DNA of 64,000 nucleotides from the NCBI RefSeq assembly GCF_949987535.1, contig NC_080074.1:40531641-40595640 (forward strand), in the 5' to 3' direction. This stretch comes from Balaenoptera acutorostrata (taxonomy: Eukaryota; Chordata; Mammalia; Artiodactyla; Balaenopteridae). The notes under the pieces were generated by a model. It saw nothing but the letters and a program-made list of their open reading frames with translations, searched no databases and was not told the origin of the DNA. Within the stretch, counting starts at the first letter, position 1, and every line of letters begins with the position of its first letter. Position numbers and translations under genes: made by a program. Shown piece after piece: positions 11,523-22,045 of this stretch.

Positions 11523-11848
11523 TTTTTTTTAAATATATATTTTTTTTTAAATTTTTTTTTATTGATTAATTGATTGATTGATTGATTGCTATGTTGGGTC
11601 TTCGTTTCTGTGCTAGGGCTTTCTCTAGTTGTGGCAAGTGGGGGCCACTCTTCATCATGGTGCGCGGGCCTCTCACCATCGCGGCCCCTCTTGTTGCGGA
11701 GCGCAGGCTCCAGACACGCAGGCTCAGTAATTGTGGCTCACGGGCCCAGCCGCTCTGCGGCATGTGGGATCTTCCCAGACCAGGGCTCGAACCCGTGTCC
11801 CCTGCATTAGCAGGCAGATTCTCAACCACTGCGCCACCAGGGAAGCCC
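11523..11848 (-). mobile_element. CHR-2 type SINE inside L1 ORF2
   Basis: Second CHR-2 copy in the same L1, in the same orientation, flanked by a perfect 15-base duplication. In sense it starts at 11848 with gggcttccctggtggcgcag and has a clean B box (ggttcgagccc). Its tail differs from its neighbour's: on the plus strand it has GATT units (about 11563-11589) followed by T and AT runs. Open frames through the body on both strands are non-coding. Confidence 0.92.
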
Positions 11849-13280
11849 TGTTGGAAGATTTTTAATCACAGTTTCAATTTCATTACTTGTGATTGGTCTG
11901 TTCATATTTTCTATTTCTTCCTGGTTCAGTCTTGGAAGGTTTTACCTCTCTGAGAATTTGTCCATTTCTTCCAGGTTGTCCATTTTATTGGCATAGAGTT
12001 GCTTGTAGTAGTCCCAGGATGCTTTGTATTTCTGCGGTGTCTGTTGTAACTTCTCCTTTTTCACTTCTAATTTTATTGATTTGAGCCCTCTCCCTCTTTT
12101 TCTTGATGAGTCTGGCTAATGGTGTATCAATTTTGTTTATCTTCTCAACCAGCTTTTAGTTTTATTGATCTTTGTTTCTACTTCATTTATTTCTGCTCTG
12201 ATCTTTATGATTTCTTTTCTTATGCTAACATTGTGTTTTGTTTGTTCTTCTTTCTCTAGTTCCTTTAGGTGTAAGGTTAGATTATTTGAGATTTTTCTTG
12301 TTTCTTGAGGTAGGCTTTTATAGCTATAAACTTCCCTCTTAGAACTGCTTTTGCTGCATCCCATAGGTTTTGGATCGTCGTGTTTTCATTGTCATTTGTC
12401 TCTACGTATTTTTTTGATTTCCTCTTTGATTTCTTCAGTGATCTCTTGGTTATTTAGTAACGTATTGTTTAGCCTGCATGTGTTTGTGTTTTTTACACTT
12501 TTTTCCCTGTAATTCATTTCTAATCTCATAGTGTTGTGGTCAGAAAAGATGCTTGATATGATTTAAATTTTCTTAAATTTACTGAGGCTTGATTTGTGAT
12601 CCAAGATGTGATCTATCCTGGAGAATGTTCCGTGAGCACTTGAGGAGAAAGTGTAATCTGCTGTTTTTGGATGGAATGTCCGATAAATATCAATTAAATC
12701 TATCTGGTCTATTGTGTCATTTAAACCTTCTGTTTCCTTATTTATTTTCACTTTGGATAATCTGTCCATTGGTGTAAGTGAGATGTTAAAGTCCCCCACT
12801 ATTATTGTGTTACTGCAGATTTCCTCTTTTATAGCTGTTAGCAGTTGCCTTATATATTGAGGTGCTCCTATGTTGGGTGCATATATATTTATAATTGTTA
12901 TATCTTCTTGTTGGATTGATCCCTTGATCATTATGTAGTGTCTTTCCTTGTCTCTTGTAACATTCTTTATTTTGAAGTCTATTTTATCTGATATGAGTAT
13001 TGCTACTTCAGCTTTCTTTTGATTTCTATTTGCATGGAATGTCTTTTTCCATTCCCTCACTTTCAGTCTGAATGTGTCCCTAGGTCTGAAGTGGGTCTCT
13101 TGTAGACAGCATATATATGGGTCTTGTTTTTGTATCCATTCAGCAAGCCTGTGTCTTTTGGTTGGAGCATTTAATCCATTCACATTTAAGGTAATTATCG
13201 ATATGTATGTTCCTATGACCATTTTCTTAATTGTTTTGGGTTTGTTTTTGTAGGTCCTTTTCTTCTCTTGTGTTTCCCAC

Positions 13281-14186
13281 TTAGAAAATTTCCTTTAGCA
13301 TTTGTTGTAGAGCTGGTTTGGTGGTCCTGAATTCTCTTAGCTTTTGCTTGTCTGTAAAGCTTTTGATTTCTCCATCGAATCTGAATGAGATCCTTGCCGG
13401 GTAGAGTAATCTTGGTTGTAGGTTCTTCCCTTTCATCACTTTAAGTATATCATGCCACTCCCTTCTGGCTTGTAGAGTTTCTGCTGAGAAGTCAGCTGTT
13501 AACCTTATGGGAGTTCCCTTGTATGTTATTTGTCGTTTTTCCCTTGCTGCTTTCAATAATTTTTGTCTTTATTTTTTGCCAATTTGATTACCATGTGTCT
13601 TAGCATGTTTCTCCTTGGGTTTATCCTGTATGGGACTCACTGCGCTTCCTGGACTTGGGTGGCTATTTCCTTTCCCACGTTAGGGAAGTTTTCGACTATA
13701 ATCTCTTCAAATATTTTCTCGGGTCCTTTCTCTCTCTCTTCTCCTTCTGGGACCCCTATAATACGAATGTTGTTGCGTTTAATGTTGTCCCAGAGGTCTC
13801 TTAGGCTGTCTTCATTTCTTTTCATTCTTTTTTCTTTACTCTGTTCTGCAGCAGTGAATTCCACCATTCTGTGTTCCAGGTCACTTATCCGTTCTTCTCC
13901 CTCAGTTATTCTGCTATTGATTTCTTGTAGTGTAGTTTTCATTTCAATTATTGTATTGTTCATCTCTGTTTATTTGTTCTTTAATTTTTCTAGGTCTTTG
14001 TTAAACATTTCTTGCATCTTCTCGATCTTTGCCTCTATTCTCTTTCTGAGGTCCTGGATCATCCTCACTATCAATCGTTATTCTGAATTCTTTTTCTGGA
14101 AGGTTGCCTATCTCCATTTCATTTAGTTGTTTTTCTGGGGTTTTATCTTGTTCCTTCATCTGGTACATAGCCCTCTGCCTTTTCAT
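13281..14186 (-). pseudogene. L1 ORF1 (RNA-binding chaperone), disrupted
   Basis: ORF1p coats L1 RNA. The start Met at 14186 opens MKRQRAMYQMKEQDKTPEKQ, the usual N-terminus in this L1 group. A frameshift follows near 14001. A coiled-coil segment with leucine and isoleucine heptads and the RNA-recognition domain (RIIGVPEGEE) lie in the open block 13963-13637. The C-terminal domain, ending KPALQQMLKEIF at 13281, is in 13556-13281 in another frame. The order coiled coil, RRM, C-terminal domain is complete, but at least two frame breaks kill it. About 58 bases separate it from the ORF2 start. Confidence 0.9.
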
Positions 14187-14320
14187 CTTGTCTATCTTTC
14201 TGTGAATGTGGTTTTTGTTCTATAGGCTGCAGGATTGTAGTTCTTCTTGCTTCTGCTGTCTGCCCTTTGGTGGATGAGGCTATCTAAGAGGCTTGTGTAA
14301 GTTTCCTCTGGAATCACATT

Positions 14321-15239
14321 CTGAATTGAGTTTGCACACTAAGAACAGATCCCCATGCTGGCTCAGAGGAAGTCAGTCTATCAAGCAAACCATGACTTAT
14401 GTCAGGTATCATGACAATAGCAGCACAAAATTCCAAGTGAAAAGTCAAGAAAGGGAGTCTGAGAAGTTGATTTGGGATGTCTTGGCTCCTGAGTGAGCAA
14501 AACTCAGGGGTGAAGGATGATTAATACTCTGACATTTTATTCAGAAAATTGTATCAGTAGGCAAAATGATCTCAAGAACCGGGCCAGAGATCAGAAAACA
14601 AGTGTATTATAGAAGCGTTAATAACAAGAGAAAGGTCATGTTCCAGGCCTCTAGGGGCTGGAATATCGGGAAGCTACCAAGTCAGAGATTAAGACACAAG
14701 AATGGGGCAGAACAGGAACACAAATGTTGTACAAGTGTCCCTTGGATTGAGAGCTATTTAAATCCCTGATGTTTAAAATGGGGGCACTGCTGAATCCACC
14801 TTTTGGGGCCACAGAGACCACCTCCATGTGGAGAGAACGGCTGCTGGGAGAGAAGGGTCAGTTTGCAGTGTGACAATGTCAAGTGGAGGCCAATTTTCAA
14901 AACCAAGAATGAGATGAACAAATTTGGGCATTAGAATCCCAATATGTGGTGTTATTTTGAAGGTTAACCAACTGCTAGTAAATCCACAGGGTTTGATGAG
15001 AGGTTTCATTAAATAACAATACTCCCTGCATCTTGGTCTCTGCTGCAAAATGTGTGGAACTCTAACATACTTACAGAATATGAATACATTATTATTTATA
15101 GATGGAAGCTAATGACTGTAATGAAAGCTGAACATTTTAGTTAAATAAGCAAATGATCAAAATTGACAACACAAGTGTAAATAAGGCCCAGATTAATTAA
15201 GTTGCTCATTATTTTTCCCTGTAGCAGACATTACTTTGT
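14321..15239. other. Non-coding flank without a recognised repeat
   Basis: This continues the sequence to the left of the L1 insertion (before 8296). Composition is balanced compared with the AT-rich average. Short open frames at 14293-14769 (plus) and 14773-15048 (minus) show no known domain. The texture suggests an old LTR or other decayed repeat that I cannot name. Confidence 0.4.
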
Positions 15240-15244
15240 GTTGA

Positions 15245-15300
15245 GCCTCTCCCTCTCTCTCTATATATATGTCTTACATATAGACACACACACACACATG
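15245..15300. repeat. Compound microsatellite
   Basis: CT-rich tract, then TATA, then a CA run at about 15284-15297, followed by a GA-rich stretch to about 15350. Confidence 0.75.
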
Positions 15301-15539
15301 CATTTGCAGAGAGGCAGAGATAAAGAGAGGAACAAAGAGACAGAGATGGACAGACATACAACTCAATGTCATATTTTGAGTAATGCCAAAGAATTCGTTC
15401 TGACTCATAATAAATTCTGAAAGGGCAATAAAAATTTTGCCCTTCCCATTGCTCCCTCTGTTCCAACATACAGGACTCTTGGTTCCCTGGGAAGCCTACA
15501 GTATTCCAGCCTCAGGGATTTTTACTTACTGTCTCCTTA

Positions 15540-15769
15540 GCCAGGAGAGCTCTTCACCCAGGTAGTGGTGTAGATCACACCCTCACTTCCTTCAGGTCTC
15601 TGCTCAAATATCTCCTTCTTGGAGGGACCTTCTCTCTGATAAATGTAATGGCGACCCCGTATTCTTGCAGCATCCCCAATTCTCCTAACATTACTTTATT
15701 TTTTTTCCTAGTATTTATCATCTATGGCATACTAATTTTTGTATGTTTATTTTCTTTCTCCCTACCTTA
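15540..15769 (+). repeat. L2 LINE 3' region, left part
   Basis: It follows the L2 3' layout: 'ctctgctcaaatatctcctt' at 15598, 'gggaccttctctctgata' near 15624, then 'tagtatttatcatctatgg' near 15709. It is interrupted at about 15770 by a palindromic transposon and resumes near 16078. Confidence 0.65.
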
Positions 15770-16045
15770 GGATTGTCAGATTTAGCAAATAAAAATACAA
15801 GGCACCCAGTTAAATTTGAATTTCAGATGAACAACAAAACATTTTTGGTATGTGTGTCCTAAATATTGTATCAGACATACTAAAAGATTATTACTTGTCA
15901 TTACTTATACTGAAAACTTATTCATTGTATAATTATTCAAGTGTCCCAAATATTGTATTGAACATACTTATACTACAAATGTATTCGTCGTTTACCTGAA
16001 ATTCAAACTTAACAGGGCATGCTGTATTTTTTCTGATGACACCTC
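15770..16045. mobile_element. Palindromic DNA transposon (MER53-like) inside L2
   Basis: Two long inverted arms: the left has aaaaatacaaggcacccagt then taaatttgaatttcaga. The right, from about 16035 back, reads aaaaaatacagcatgccctg then ttaagtttgaatttcag in complement. This is the layout of a non-autonomous, foldback-like DNA transposon without coding capacity. The middle is longer than a simple hairpin because a block is repeated directly: gtgtcctaaatattgta at 15854 and gtgtcccaaatattgta at 15941. The name MER53 is from memory and should be checked. Confidence 0.6.
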
Positions 16046-16077
16046 TTGGCCCTCCCCCCCTTCCCCCTCCCTCCCAC

Positions 16078-16192
16078 CCCAGAATTTAAGCTATTTGAGG
16101 ACAAGAACTTGGAACACTGTGTTCACTGCTGAAATCCCAGTGCCTGGCATACAGCAGGTTCTCAATATATATTGGTTGAATGAATTAATTAA
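16078..16192 (+). repeat. L2 LINE 3' end, right part
   Basis: The terminal L2 block resumes after the transposon: 'agctatttgaggacaagaac', 'cagtgcctggcatacagcag' and 'attggttgaatgaatta'. Together with 15540-15769 it makes one L2 copy split by the later insertion. Confidence 0.75.
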
Positions 16193-17036
16193 TCATTCTC
16201 TTTTCCTGAAATATCCACCCCATCCTGTAGTTCTCATCCTGGTGAAATCTCTTAAGGCCCTTATTTATATGAATAAAGCATATTATAGTAATAATATGCT
16301 CCTTGGTGTCATGGCAGAAGTCTTGTTTCTCTGCAGTGTCCAGTAGATAGTTTGGAATTTGCTGAGTACAGTAAGTTTATAACAGTCAACTACAGTACAC
16401 AAAAAGTTGCAAATACTTCTATGTACCATTTGTGCCTTCTGAGAGACGGTAGGAAACTCAAATATCACAAAATAATATATTTTCAGATTGGACATGCATT
16501 ATATATGTAAATACCTTTTAAAGGTAAAATCTGTCAGTCTTATGTAAGCATTCCTGCTTATGTGTCATACTATGTTCAAACATTTTAGATTTTGGTTGTA
16601 TTCAAATGACTGCCACTGAAGTTACTCCAGGAGGTCATTTAGTACCCTTTCTCTACTGTGGGCAAGATTTCATCATTTCACTTCCTTAGTTTACCTATTT
16701 CAGTAAATCACCAGTGAGAGTCGTCCCACAATAGCCACAGTAAGTCTGTATTAGAGAGCCATTGTTCTTTTTCAGCCCTATCTTTAATTGCTACTTAAAT
16801 CTAGTTTATCTTTTTCCTTATTCAGAAAGAGAATCCTCTTCATCTTTAAAGACAAAATAGTAAATGCTACAGACAATAATGAAATACTGAGAACTGTATG
16901 TATAAAAGCTCATATACATAGATCTGCAAACTGTAAAAAATTGATGAATTATTTTATTGTCTGATTTTTGAATGAAACCATTATTATTTTTTAAACCAAG
17001 GAGGACAAGTACCTAGTGTTTTAATGAGTATCTAGT
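16193..17036. other. AT-rich sequence without a recognised gene
   Basis: I see no repeat family, splice pattern or convincing open frame here. Frames of 60-85 codons are at the level expected by chance. Confidence 0.5.
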
Positions 17037-17662
17037 GTCATGTGTTGAACTGTTTCCCCCAGAAAGGTATGTTGAGGTTCTAACCCCTGGTACCAGTGAA
17101 TGTGACCTTATTTAGGAATGAGGTCTTTGCAGATGTCATTAAGTTAAGATGGGGTCATATTGCAGTTAGGTGAGCCCTAAGTCCAATATGACTGGTGTCC
17201 TTATAAGAAGAGGGAGAGAGACAGAGACACAGATGGAAGACAGCCATGCAAAGACAGAGGCAGGGATTGGAATTATGCTGCCACAAAGCAAGGAATGCTT
17301 AGGGCTAGCAGAAGCTGGAAGACGCAAGGTGGGCTCCTTCCTGAGAGAGTTTGGAGGGAGCAGGGCCCAGCTAACTCTTTTTTTTTTAAATTGACGTATA
17401 GTTGACTTACAATGTTGTGTTAATTTTGGCTGTACAGCAAAGTGATTCAATTATACATATACATACATTCTTTTTTAAAATATTCTTTTCCATTATGGTT
17501 TATCATAGGATACTGGATGTAGTTCTCTGTGCTATACAGTAGGACCTTGTTACCAGCTAACTCTCTGATTTTGGATCAAAGAACTGTGAGAGAATAAATT
17601 TCTGTTGTTTTAAGCCATCCGAATTTTTGATAACTTAAGGCAGTCCTAGGAAAGAAATACAG
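17037..17662 (+). mobile_element. MLT1-type MaLR LTR, split by an L1 insertion
   Basis: A solitary, old endogenous-retrovirus-like LTR. The 5' part (17037-17366) has the usual blocks 'gttgaggttctaacccc', 'gaatgtgaccttattt' and 'ggtgtccttataagaag'. The 3' part (17565-17662) has 'gaactgtgagagaataaatt' with an AATAAA signal at 17593-17598 and 'tctgttgttttaagcca'. No internal gene region is present. An L1 3' fragment inserted at 17379. The exact subfamily cannot be settled by eye. Confidence 0.75.
17379..17552 (-). mobile_element. Short L1 3' end inserted in the LTR
   Basis: It begins with a T run and continues as antisense L1 3' UTR ('gacgtatagttgacttaca', 'gctgtacagcaaagtgattc', 'gtgctatacagtagga'). 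It is bracketed by a perfect 12-base duplication, ccagctaactct, at 17367-17378 and 17553-17564. It is severely 5'-truncated and carries no ORF. Confidence 0.9.
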
Positions 17663-17804
17663 TAGGCATTTAATAAACATTTGTTCTTTGGGATCCAGTT
17701 TTCCAGTCTGAAATATTTACTGTCCACAAAAGTAGTTATTTTTTCCCTTGTATTCTCTTAGCACAGATTTATTAGAGGTTTTTTTGTTGTTGTTTCCTTT
17801 TTCC

Positions 17805-17940
17805 TCTCCCTTTCTCTCTTAGACTAAGCTTTTTAAGGGCAAAGTTCATATCATTTATTACCATAACTCCAGTGCTTTTAATAGGGTCTGGCATAAAAGA
17901 TAGTAAATAAAGTGTTGTGAATTAATCAACAAATTATTTT
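17805..17940 (+). repeat. L2 LINE 3' end fragment
   Basis: It has 'gactaagctttttaagggc', a 'catttattaccataactcc' block and 'gggtctggcataaaagatag', the usual order of the L2 3' end, strongly diverged. Confidence 0.5.
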
Positions 17941-19542
17941 TTAAATAAGTAGTACTGATTTACAAAGGTTTCTCTACACTTCAGCCCAGTAATGTACTGA
18001 AGAGTCTGTGGCTTTTAAACACCAACCCAAAGTTGAACAAAGACTGAATTCCCTCTATTTTTATATTGTTTCTCGAGTTAAGAGTTCAGAGGTAGTATCT
18101 TTAAAAAGGGAGGATCAGGATTTCAAGTCACATGTTGTCTTTTGTCCTTACCTCCTCACTTTGGAAAGGCAAAACTCTCTTCCTATATTCAGACTGTGAT
18201 CTGAGGGGGACCTAGGTTTGAATTATCTACTCTTCTGTTCACAGAGCTTGAAGAATTTTCTTCACTTGCAACTGTTATCGATGTCAAGTTTTGACTAATT
18301 GAAATACGACCAAGCAGTTTTTTAATACAACTCTTTAGTTAAATTTTCTGGAAGAAAATAAAGCTTGGGGAAAAGAAGAGGAGAAAAACTTAAAAAGCTG
18401 TTAGTGATGAAAATAGGAATTTAAAATAGAAGTGTAATCTCAAGTAACAAGTATAGGTTTGCAGTAGCAAATGATGCCAAATTCCTAAGATAATTAAAAA
18501 ACTTAAGGTTAAAAAATAAAGTGCAATCCAAATAATCAATCAGACTTAAAAACTTGAGGCCAAGAACCTTAATCTGACTTTCTTTGGCCTTGGGCAAATT
18601 AGAGATAGCCAAGAGTTTTTTTTATCATAAATTGTCAGTAATAGCAAATTACCTCTTGGGGTGTGGTTAGAATTTCTTGAGGCCTGTAAAGCACTTTGAA
18701 GACAAAAATCCTATGACTAGACAAATTGCTCTTCTTGCACTGGTGTGTACTTAGCTTCCTAAGTCTGCCCTGGTCAGTTTGGATGTCATTCATTCTGTAG
18801 GTTGGTAGGCCCATTATATAAAATAGCAGGAATTGGTGATAAACAGCTTTCAAAAGATAGGCTATAGTTAAAATGGAAGCATTATTATTTATTTATCTAT
18901 GACACCTTAAGTAGCTTTTGAAATATTTAAGAGGATGAAAATAGAAGGCATATTGAAAATTCTTACAACTCTTCAAAGCATTATGCTCAAGGTTATATTT
19001 GAGGCTCTCTTTGTATTTATTTTATTTATAATTTATTCAATCTGTTGGACAATGAGATATTTAATTCAGTTCTTTCTGATTTTACCATTTGGCATGTCAA
19101 ACAGCAGCACATGCTGCTGGAAAAGATAAAAAGTAAAAACTATCCTTTCACACAGGCATTTTTCTCCAATTAAAATATAAAGAGTTACACAATACTTATG
19201 TTTGCCAAGAGGACTGAGTTCCAGAAAGGAATTTTAACATCTGACTAAATCCACACTTGTATACTTTTCTGTCAATGCCAAGTCACCTACAAATGGTCTT
19301 TAGTAGCCATCGTTCTATTTAGCAGGAATTTTTAGATTCCTTTTTATACTTTAATGTTAATTTTTAATTACTATTAAAGCTAATGTTATAATGTCCATAA
19401 AAAAGAAAAAACTCAGTCTTAACACTCAAACACAGTTGTGGAAAAATAGGAATGTGCAAATAATAAAAATAGGAATTTAAAAAATTTAAAAAAATTCATA
19501 AATATAAAAATATGTGGAAAAATGAAAAGTTTCTTAATTTTT
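17941..19542. other. AT-rich sequence without a recognised gene
   Basis: A possible MIR remnant lies near 18195-18275 ('gggggacctaggtttgaa'). Open frames of 60-72 codons (18421-18612, 18635-18853, 18935-19129) are AT-driven and lack motifs. Confidence 0.45.
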
Positions 19543-19557
19543 CAAAAATACGTTTTA

Positions 19558-20024
19558 TTTAATTTTATTTTTTAAAAATTTTTATTGGAGTATAGTTGCT
19601 TTAGAATGTTGTGTTAGCCTCCACTGCACAACAAAATGAATCAGCCATGCACATACAGATATCCCCTCCCTTTTGGACTTCCCTCCCATTTAGGTCACCA
19701 CAGTGCATTAAGTAGAGTTCCCTGTGCTATACAGTATGTTCCCATCAGTTGTCTATTTTATACATAGTATCAGTAATGTATACATGTCAATCCCAGTCTC
19801 CCAATTCCTCCCTCCCCACCCCTTTAACCCTTAGTATCCATACATTTGTTCTCTACCTCTGTGTCTCTATTTCTGCTTTGCATGTAAGATGATCTATACC
19901 ATTTTTCTAGATTCCACATATATGCGTTATTATACGATATTTGCTTTTCTCTTTCTGACTTACTTCACTCTATATGACACTCTTTAGGTCCATCCACGCC
20001 TCTACAAATGACCCAGTTTCATTC
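19558..20024 (-). mobile_element. 5'-truncated L1 3' UTR
   Basis: Antisense L1 3' UTR: 'tattggagtatagttgcttt' near 19591, 'atacatgtcaatcccagtct' near 19781, 'ctttctgacttacttcactc' near 19951. The insertion is bracketed by caaaaatacgtttta (19543-19557) and caaaaatacatttta (20025-20039). It carries no ORF2 sequence. Confidence 0.88.
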
Positions 20025-20039
20025 CAAAAATACATTTTA

Positions 20040-21829
20040 AATAAGCACTTAAGTCTGCATTATGGTTTTACTTATGTATGTAATATATTTTCTAAAACCT
20101 AAAAAAAATTAGGAAGACAACAGTGTTTAAAAGATGTTCTTGATTACTTTGTCTGTTTATGAATCTAAGATTTTTGTGGTTTATACATTTGTGAAACCCT
20201 TAACAGGTATATTATCTGTGCTCTTGGTTTCACATTACTCATTGCCATTTATAGATAAGCATTGGCCACCTCTATTCTTTCTCTTCTGAGAAACACATTA
20301 ATTCACTACAACAGTTTACCCATAAAACTGTAATGATTAGCTGCCTTTGATTTATTGAAGTCCACAGCTTTAGTTTTATAATACTCTTTGGCCTAAATAT
20401 GCAAGAAGATTTTGAAATGGTTCATATGTATATTTTCTCTCTGACATGGATGGGCACAGGTAAGCTTTATTGATCTTAGGTGTTATTACTATTTATAAGT
20501 TAAATTTTCTTATTTGATTTGCTAGATCCTAAAAGAAACATTAAAAAGAAATGAGTAGGAGCTTAAAGAAACAGCAACATTTTTACCTTATGGCATTTTT
20601 CTCCATAGTCCATGAAAGACAAGATTGGGGAAAGTTAGTCTTCATGCAGCTTAAGAGCCTTTATATAAAAGATAGTAATATTTAGGAGCAGAATACAAGC
20701 AAAAAAAGCTGTCAGTCACTCCAAATGAGAAATTTTAGGTTAATTTTCAGAAAGGATTTCTATTGTTGAATCTTAATAAAATTGAGAATTAGTCTTTAGG
20801 GGATGATATAATATAGTTTTTAAAAGATATTTTTCTATTTGTAATTGGTAAGAAGTTACATTGTCTTGTGTAAATATTAGGATGTGAGGTAATTATCTAT
20901 ATTTTCCCAGCTTTCATATATTATCTTTTCCATTGTAGCTTTTCTGATGGAAATTATAAAACCCTACCTCACAGACAAACCAAATTGTATTTAGCATTTT
21001 TGCTTGATTTTTTGTGAATGTGGCACTAAAATGTCAGTTGAAAAAAGCTATTTATCAAATAAAAGCACACTGTACTGGCATATAAAAGGGACAAAGATAT
21101 TATGACACCAGGCTTCATGAATCTCATTAAAATGTATGTAAACCAGGAACAAAAATATATAAAGGAGAACTCAGGGGCCTGGTTTAAACTGAGTAAAAGG
21201 AATATTAAATGCATAAAAGAACAAGTATTATCTTCGCTAAGCATCATTTGAGCAAATAATTGCTCTTGCTTTGGATACTTATGTTGGCTCCCAATGGTTG
21301 GTCAAAGAAAATTTTCCATAACAAACAATGATACAATTCAAACTCAAGAGTTTATGACTAGATATTTTTTACATCTGGTAACACATAGGGTTTGAAGATC
21401 ATTAGCGCTTGTGAAAATAGACAAATGCAATCTGGAATCTGAAGAATTAATTAAAAATACTCAGGAGTCCATACAAAATATTCTATGGTAGTGCAGGACA
21501 TGGTTTTATAAGCACAAGTCATGCGTAGGCGTCTTTCAGGAAAAAAAAATCTTTGAGGATCCCTCAGTGGGGCTTGAAGACCCTGTTTGAGAAATCATGA
21601 CTTAACAACTGAAATTATATTGTATTAAAATATTTTTCTTGTTTGATTGATCACTGCCAAGTAGCTGTTTTGTATTCATAAGTGGTAATATATATATACT
21701 TTTAAATTATCATTGAAATGAAAGGACAGAATTTTTTTAAAAAGTCTCATGAACCCTCAAGAAAACTTGTTACTAGGGTCCCCAATGTAACAAACCTGAA
21801 ATAGTTTAAAAAAAGAAAAAAAAGGTGAG
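20040..21829. other. AT-rich sequence without a recognised gene
   Basis: The stretch 21540-21600 ends in a block like the terminal region of hAT/Charlie MER5-type elements ('ccctgtttgagaaatcatga'), too short to call. An A/T-rich frame at 21026-21247 on the minus strand is not convincing. Confidence 0.45.
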
Positions 21830-22045
21830 ATTTGGAATTACATAGGCCTAAATTCAATTCCTAGATCTTGCCCTTATTAACTCTGAAAATCATTCAGTCT
21901 CCCCGGACCTCTCCTCCTCAATCTGTAAAAATGACACATTCCTTATAACATTATATTTTTAGAACAAATGGGATAATGTGGGTAAAACTCCTTAGTACAG
22001 AGGTTGATACGACACATGCATTCTCCTTGTCTTTATTGTACCAAT
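21830..22045 (+). repeat. MIR SINE
   Basis: The order of blocks fits sense MIR: 'ggcctaaattcaattcctag' (decayed B-box region), 'gaaaatcattcagtctcccc', 'tcctcctcaatctgtaaaaa', then 'gggataatgtgggtaaaact'. Strongly diverged. Confidence 0.6.

Larger units (their letters stand above)
8709..13222 (-). pseudogene. L1 ORF2 (endonuclease/reverse transcriptase), disrupted
   Basis: ORF2 encodes the enzyme that nicks DNA and copies L1 RNA. The start Met is at 13222. The first 219 codons (to 12563) are still open and cover most of the endonuclease domain, with the QETH, NIYAPN, GDFN and SRIDHIL blocks that carry its catalytic residues. The reverse transcriptase has motif A IDAEKAFD and block [12 protein letters not shown] within the open stretch 11304-10846. 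The FADD active site is intact at 10807-10818. The C-terminal part runs through 9526-9215 to a stop at 8709-8711. Two CHR-2 SINEs split the frame. Without them the length is close to the usual 1,270 or so codons. Frameshifts elsewhere confirm a dead copy. Confidence 0.9.
8312..14304 (-). mobile_element. L1 retrotransposon with nested SINEs and 3' transduction
   Basis: A minus-strand L1 bounded by a perfect 16-bp target duplication. From its 5' end, at the right: about 118 bases of 5' UTR, a broken ORF1 (start 14186), a broken ORF2 (start 13222, stop 8709), a 3' UTR, an A-rich tail near 8483-8492, then about 150 bases of non-L1 sequence and a second A-rich tail (8312-8334). Two CHR-2 SINEs later inserted into ORF2, at 9941 and 11523, each with its own target duplication. 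The element lacks most of its 5' UTR, so it was probably 5'-truncated on insertion. Frameshifts, stops and the two SINEs make it inactive. It is younger than the MIR, L2 and L1M copies and older than the two SINEs. Confidence 0.93.

Noticed and set aside
13563..14126. A 187-codon frame on the plus strand rich in hydrophobic residues, like a membrane protein.
   Set aside because: It is the antisense of L1 ORF1. The coiled-coil codons read backwards give leucine, serine and phenylalanine runs.
21540..21605. A block resembling the end of a MER5-type hAT element.
   Set aside because: Only about 20 bases fit, and the other terminus is not found.
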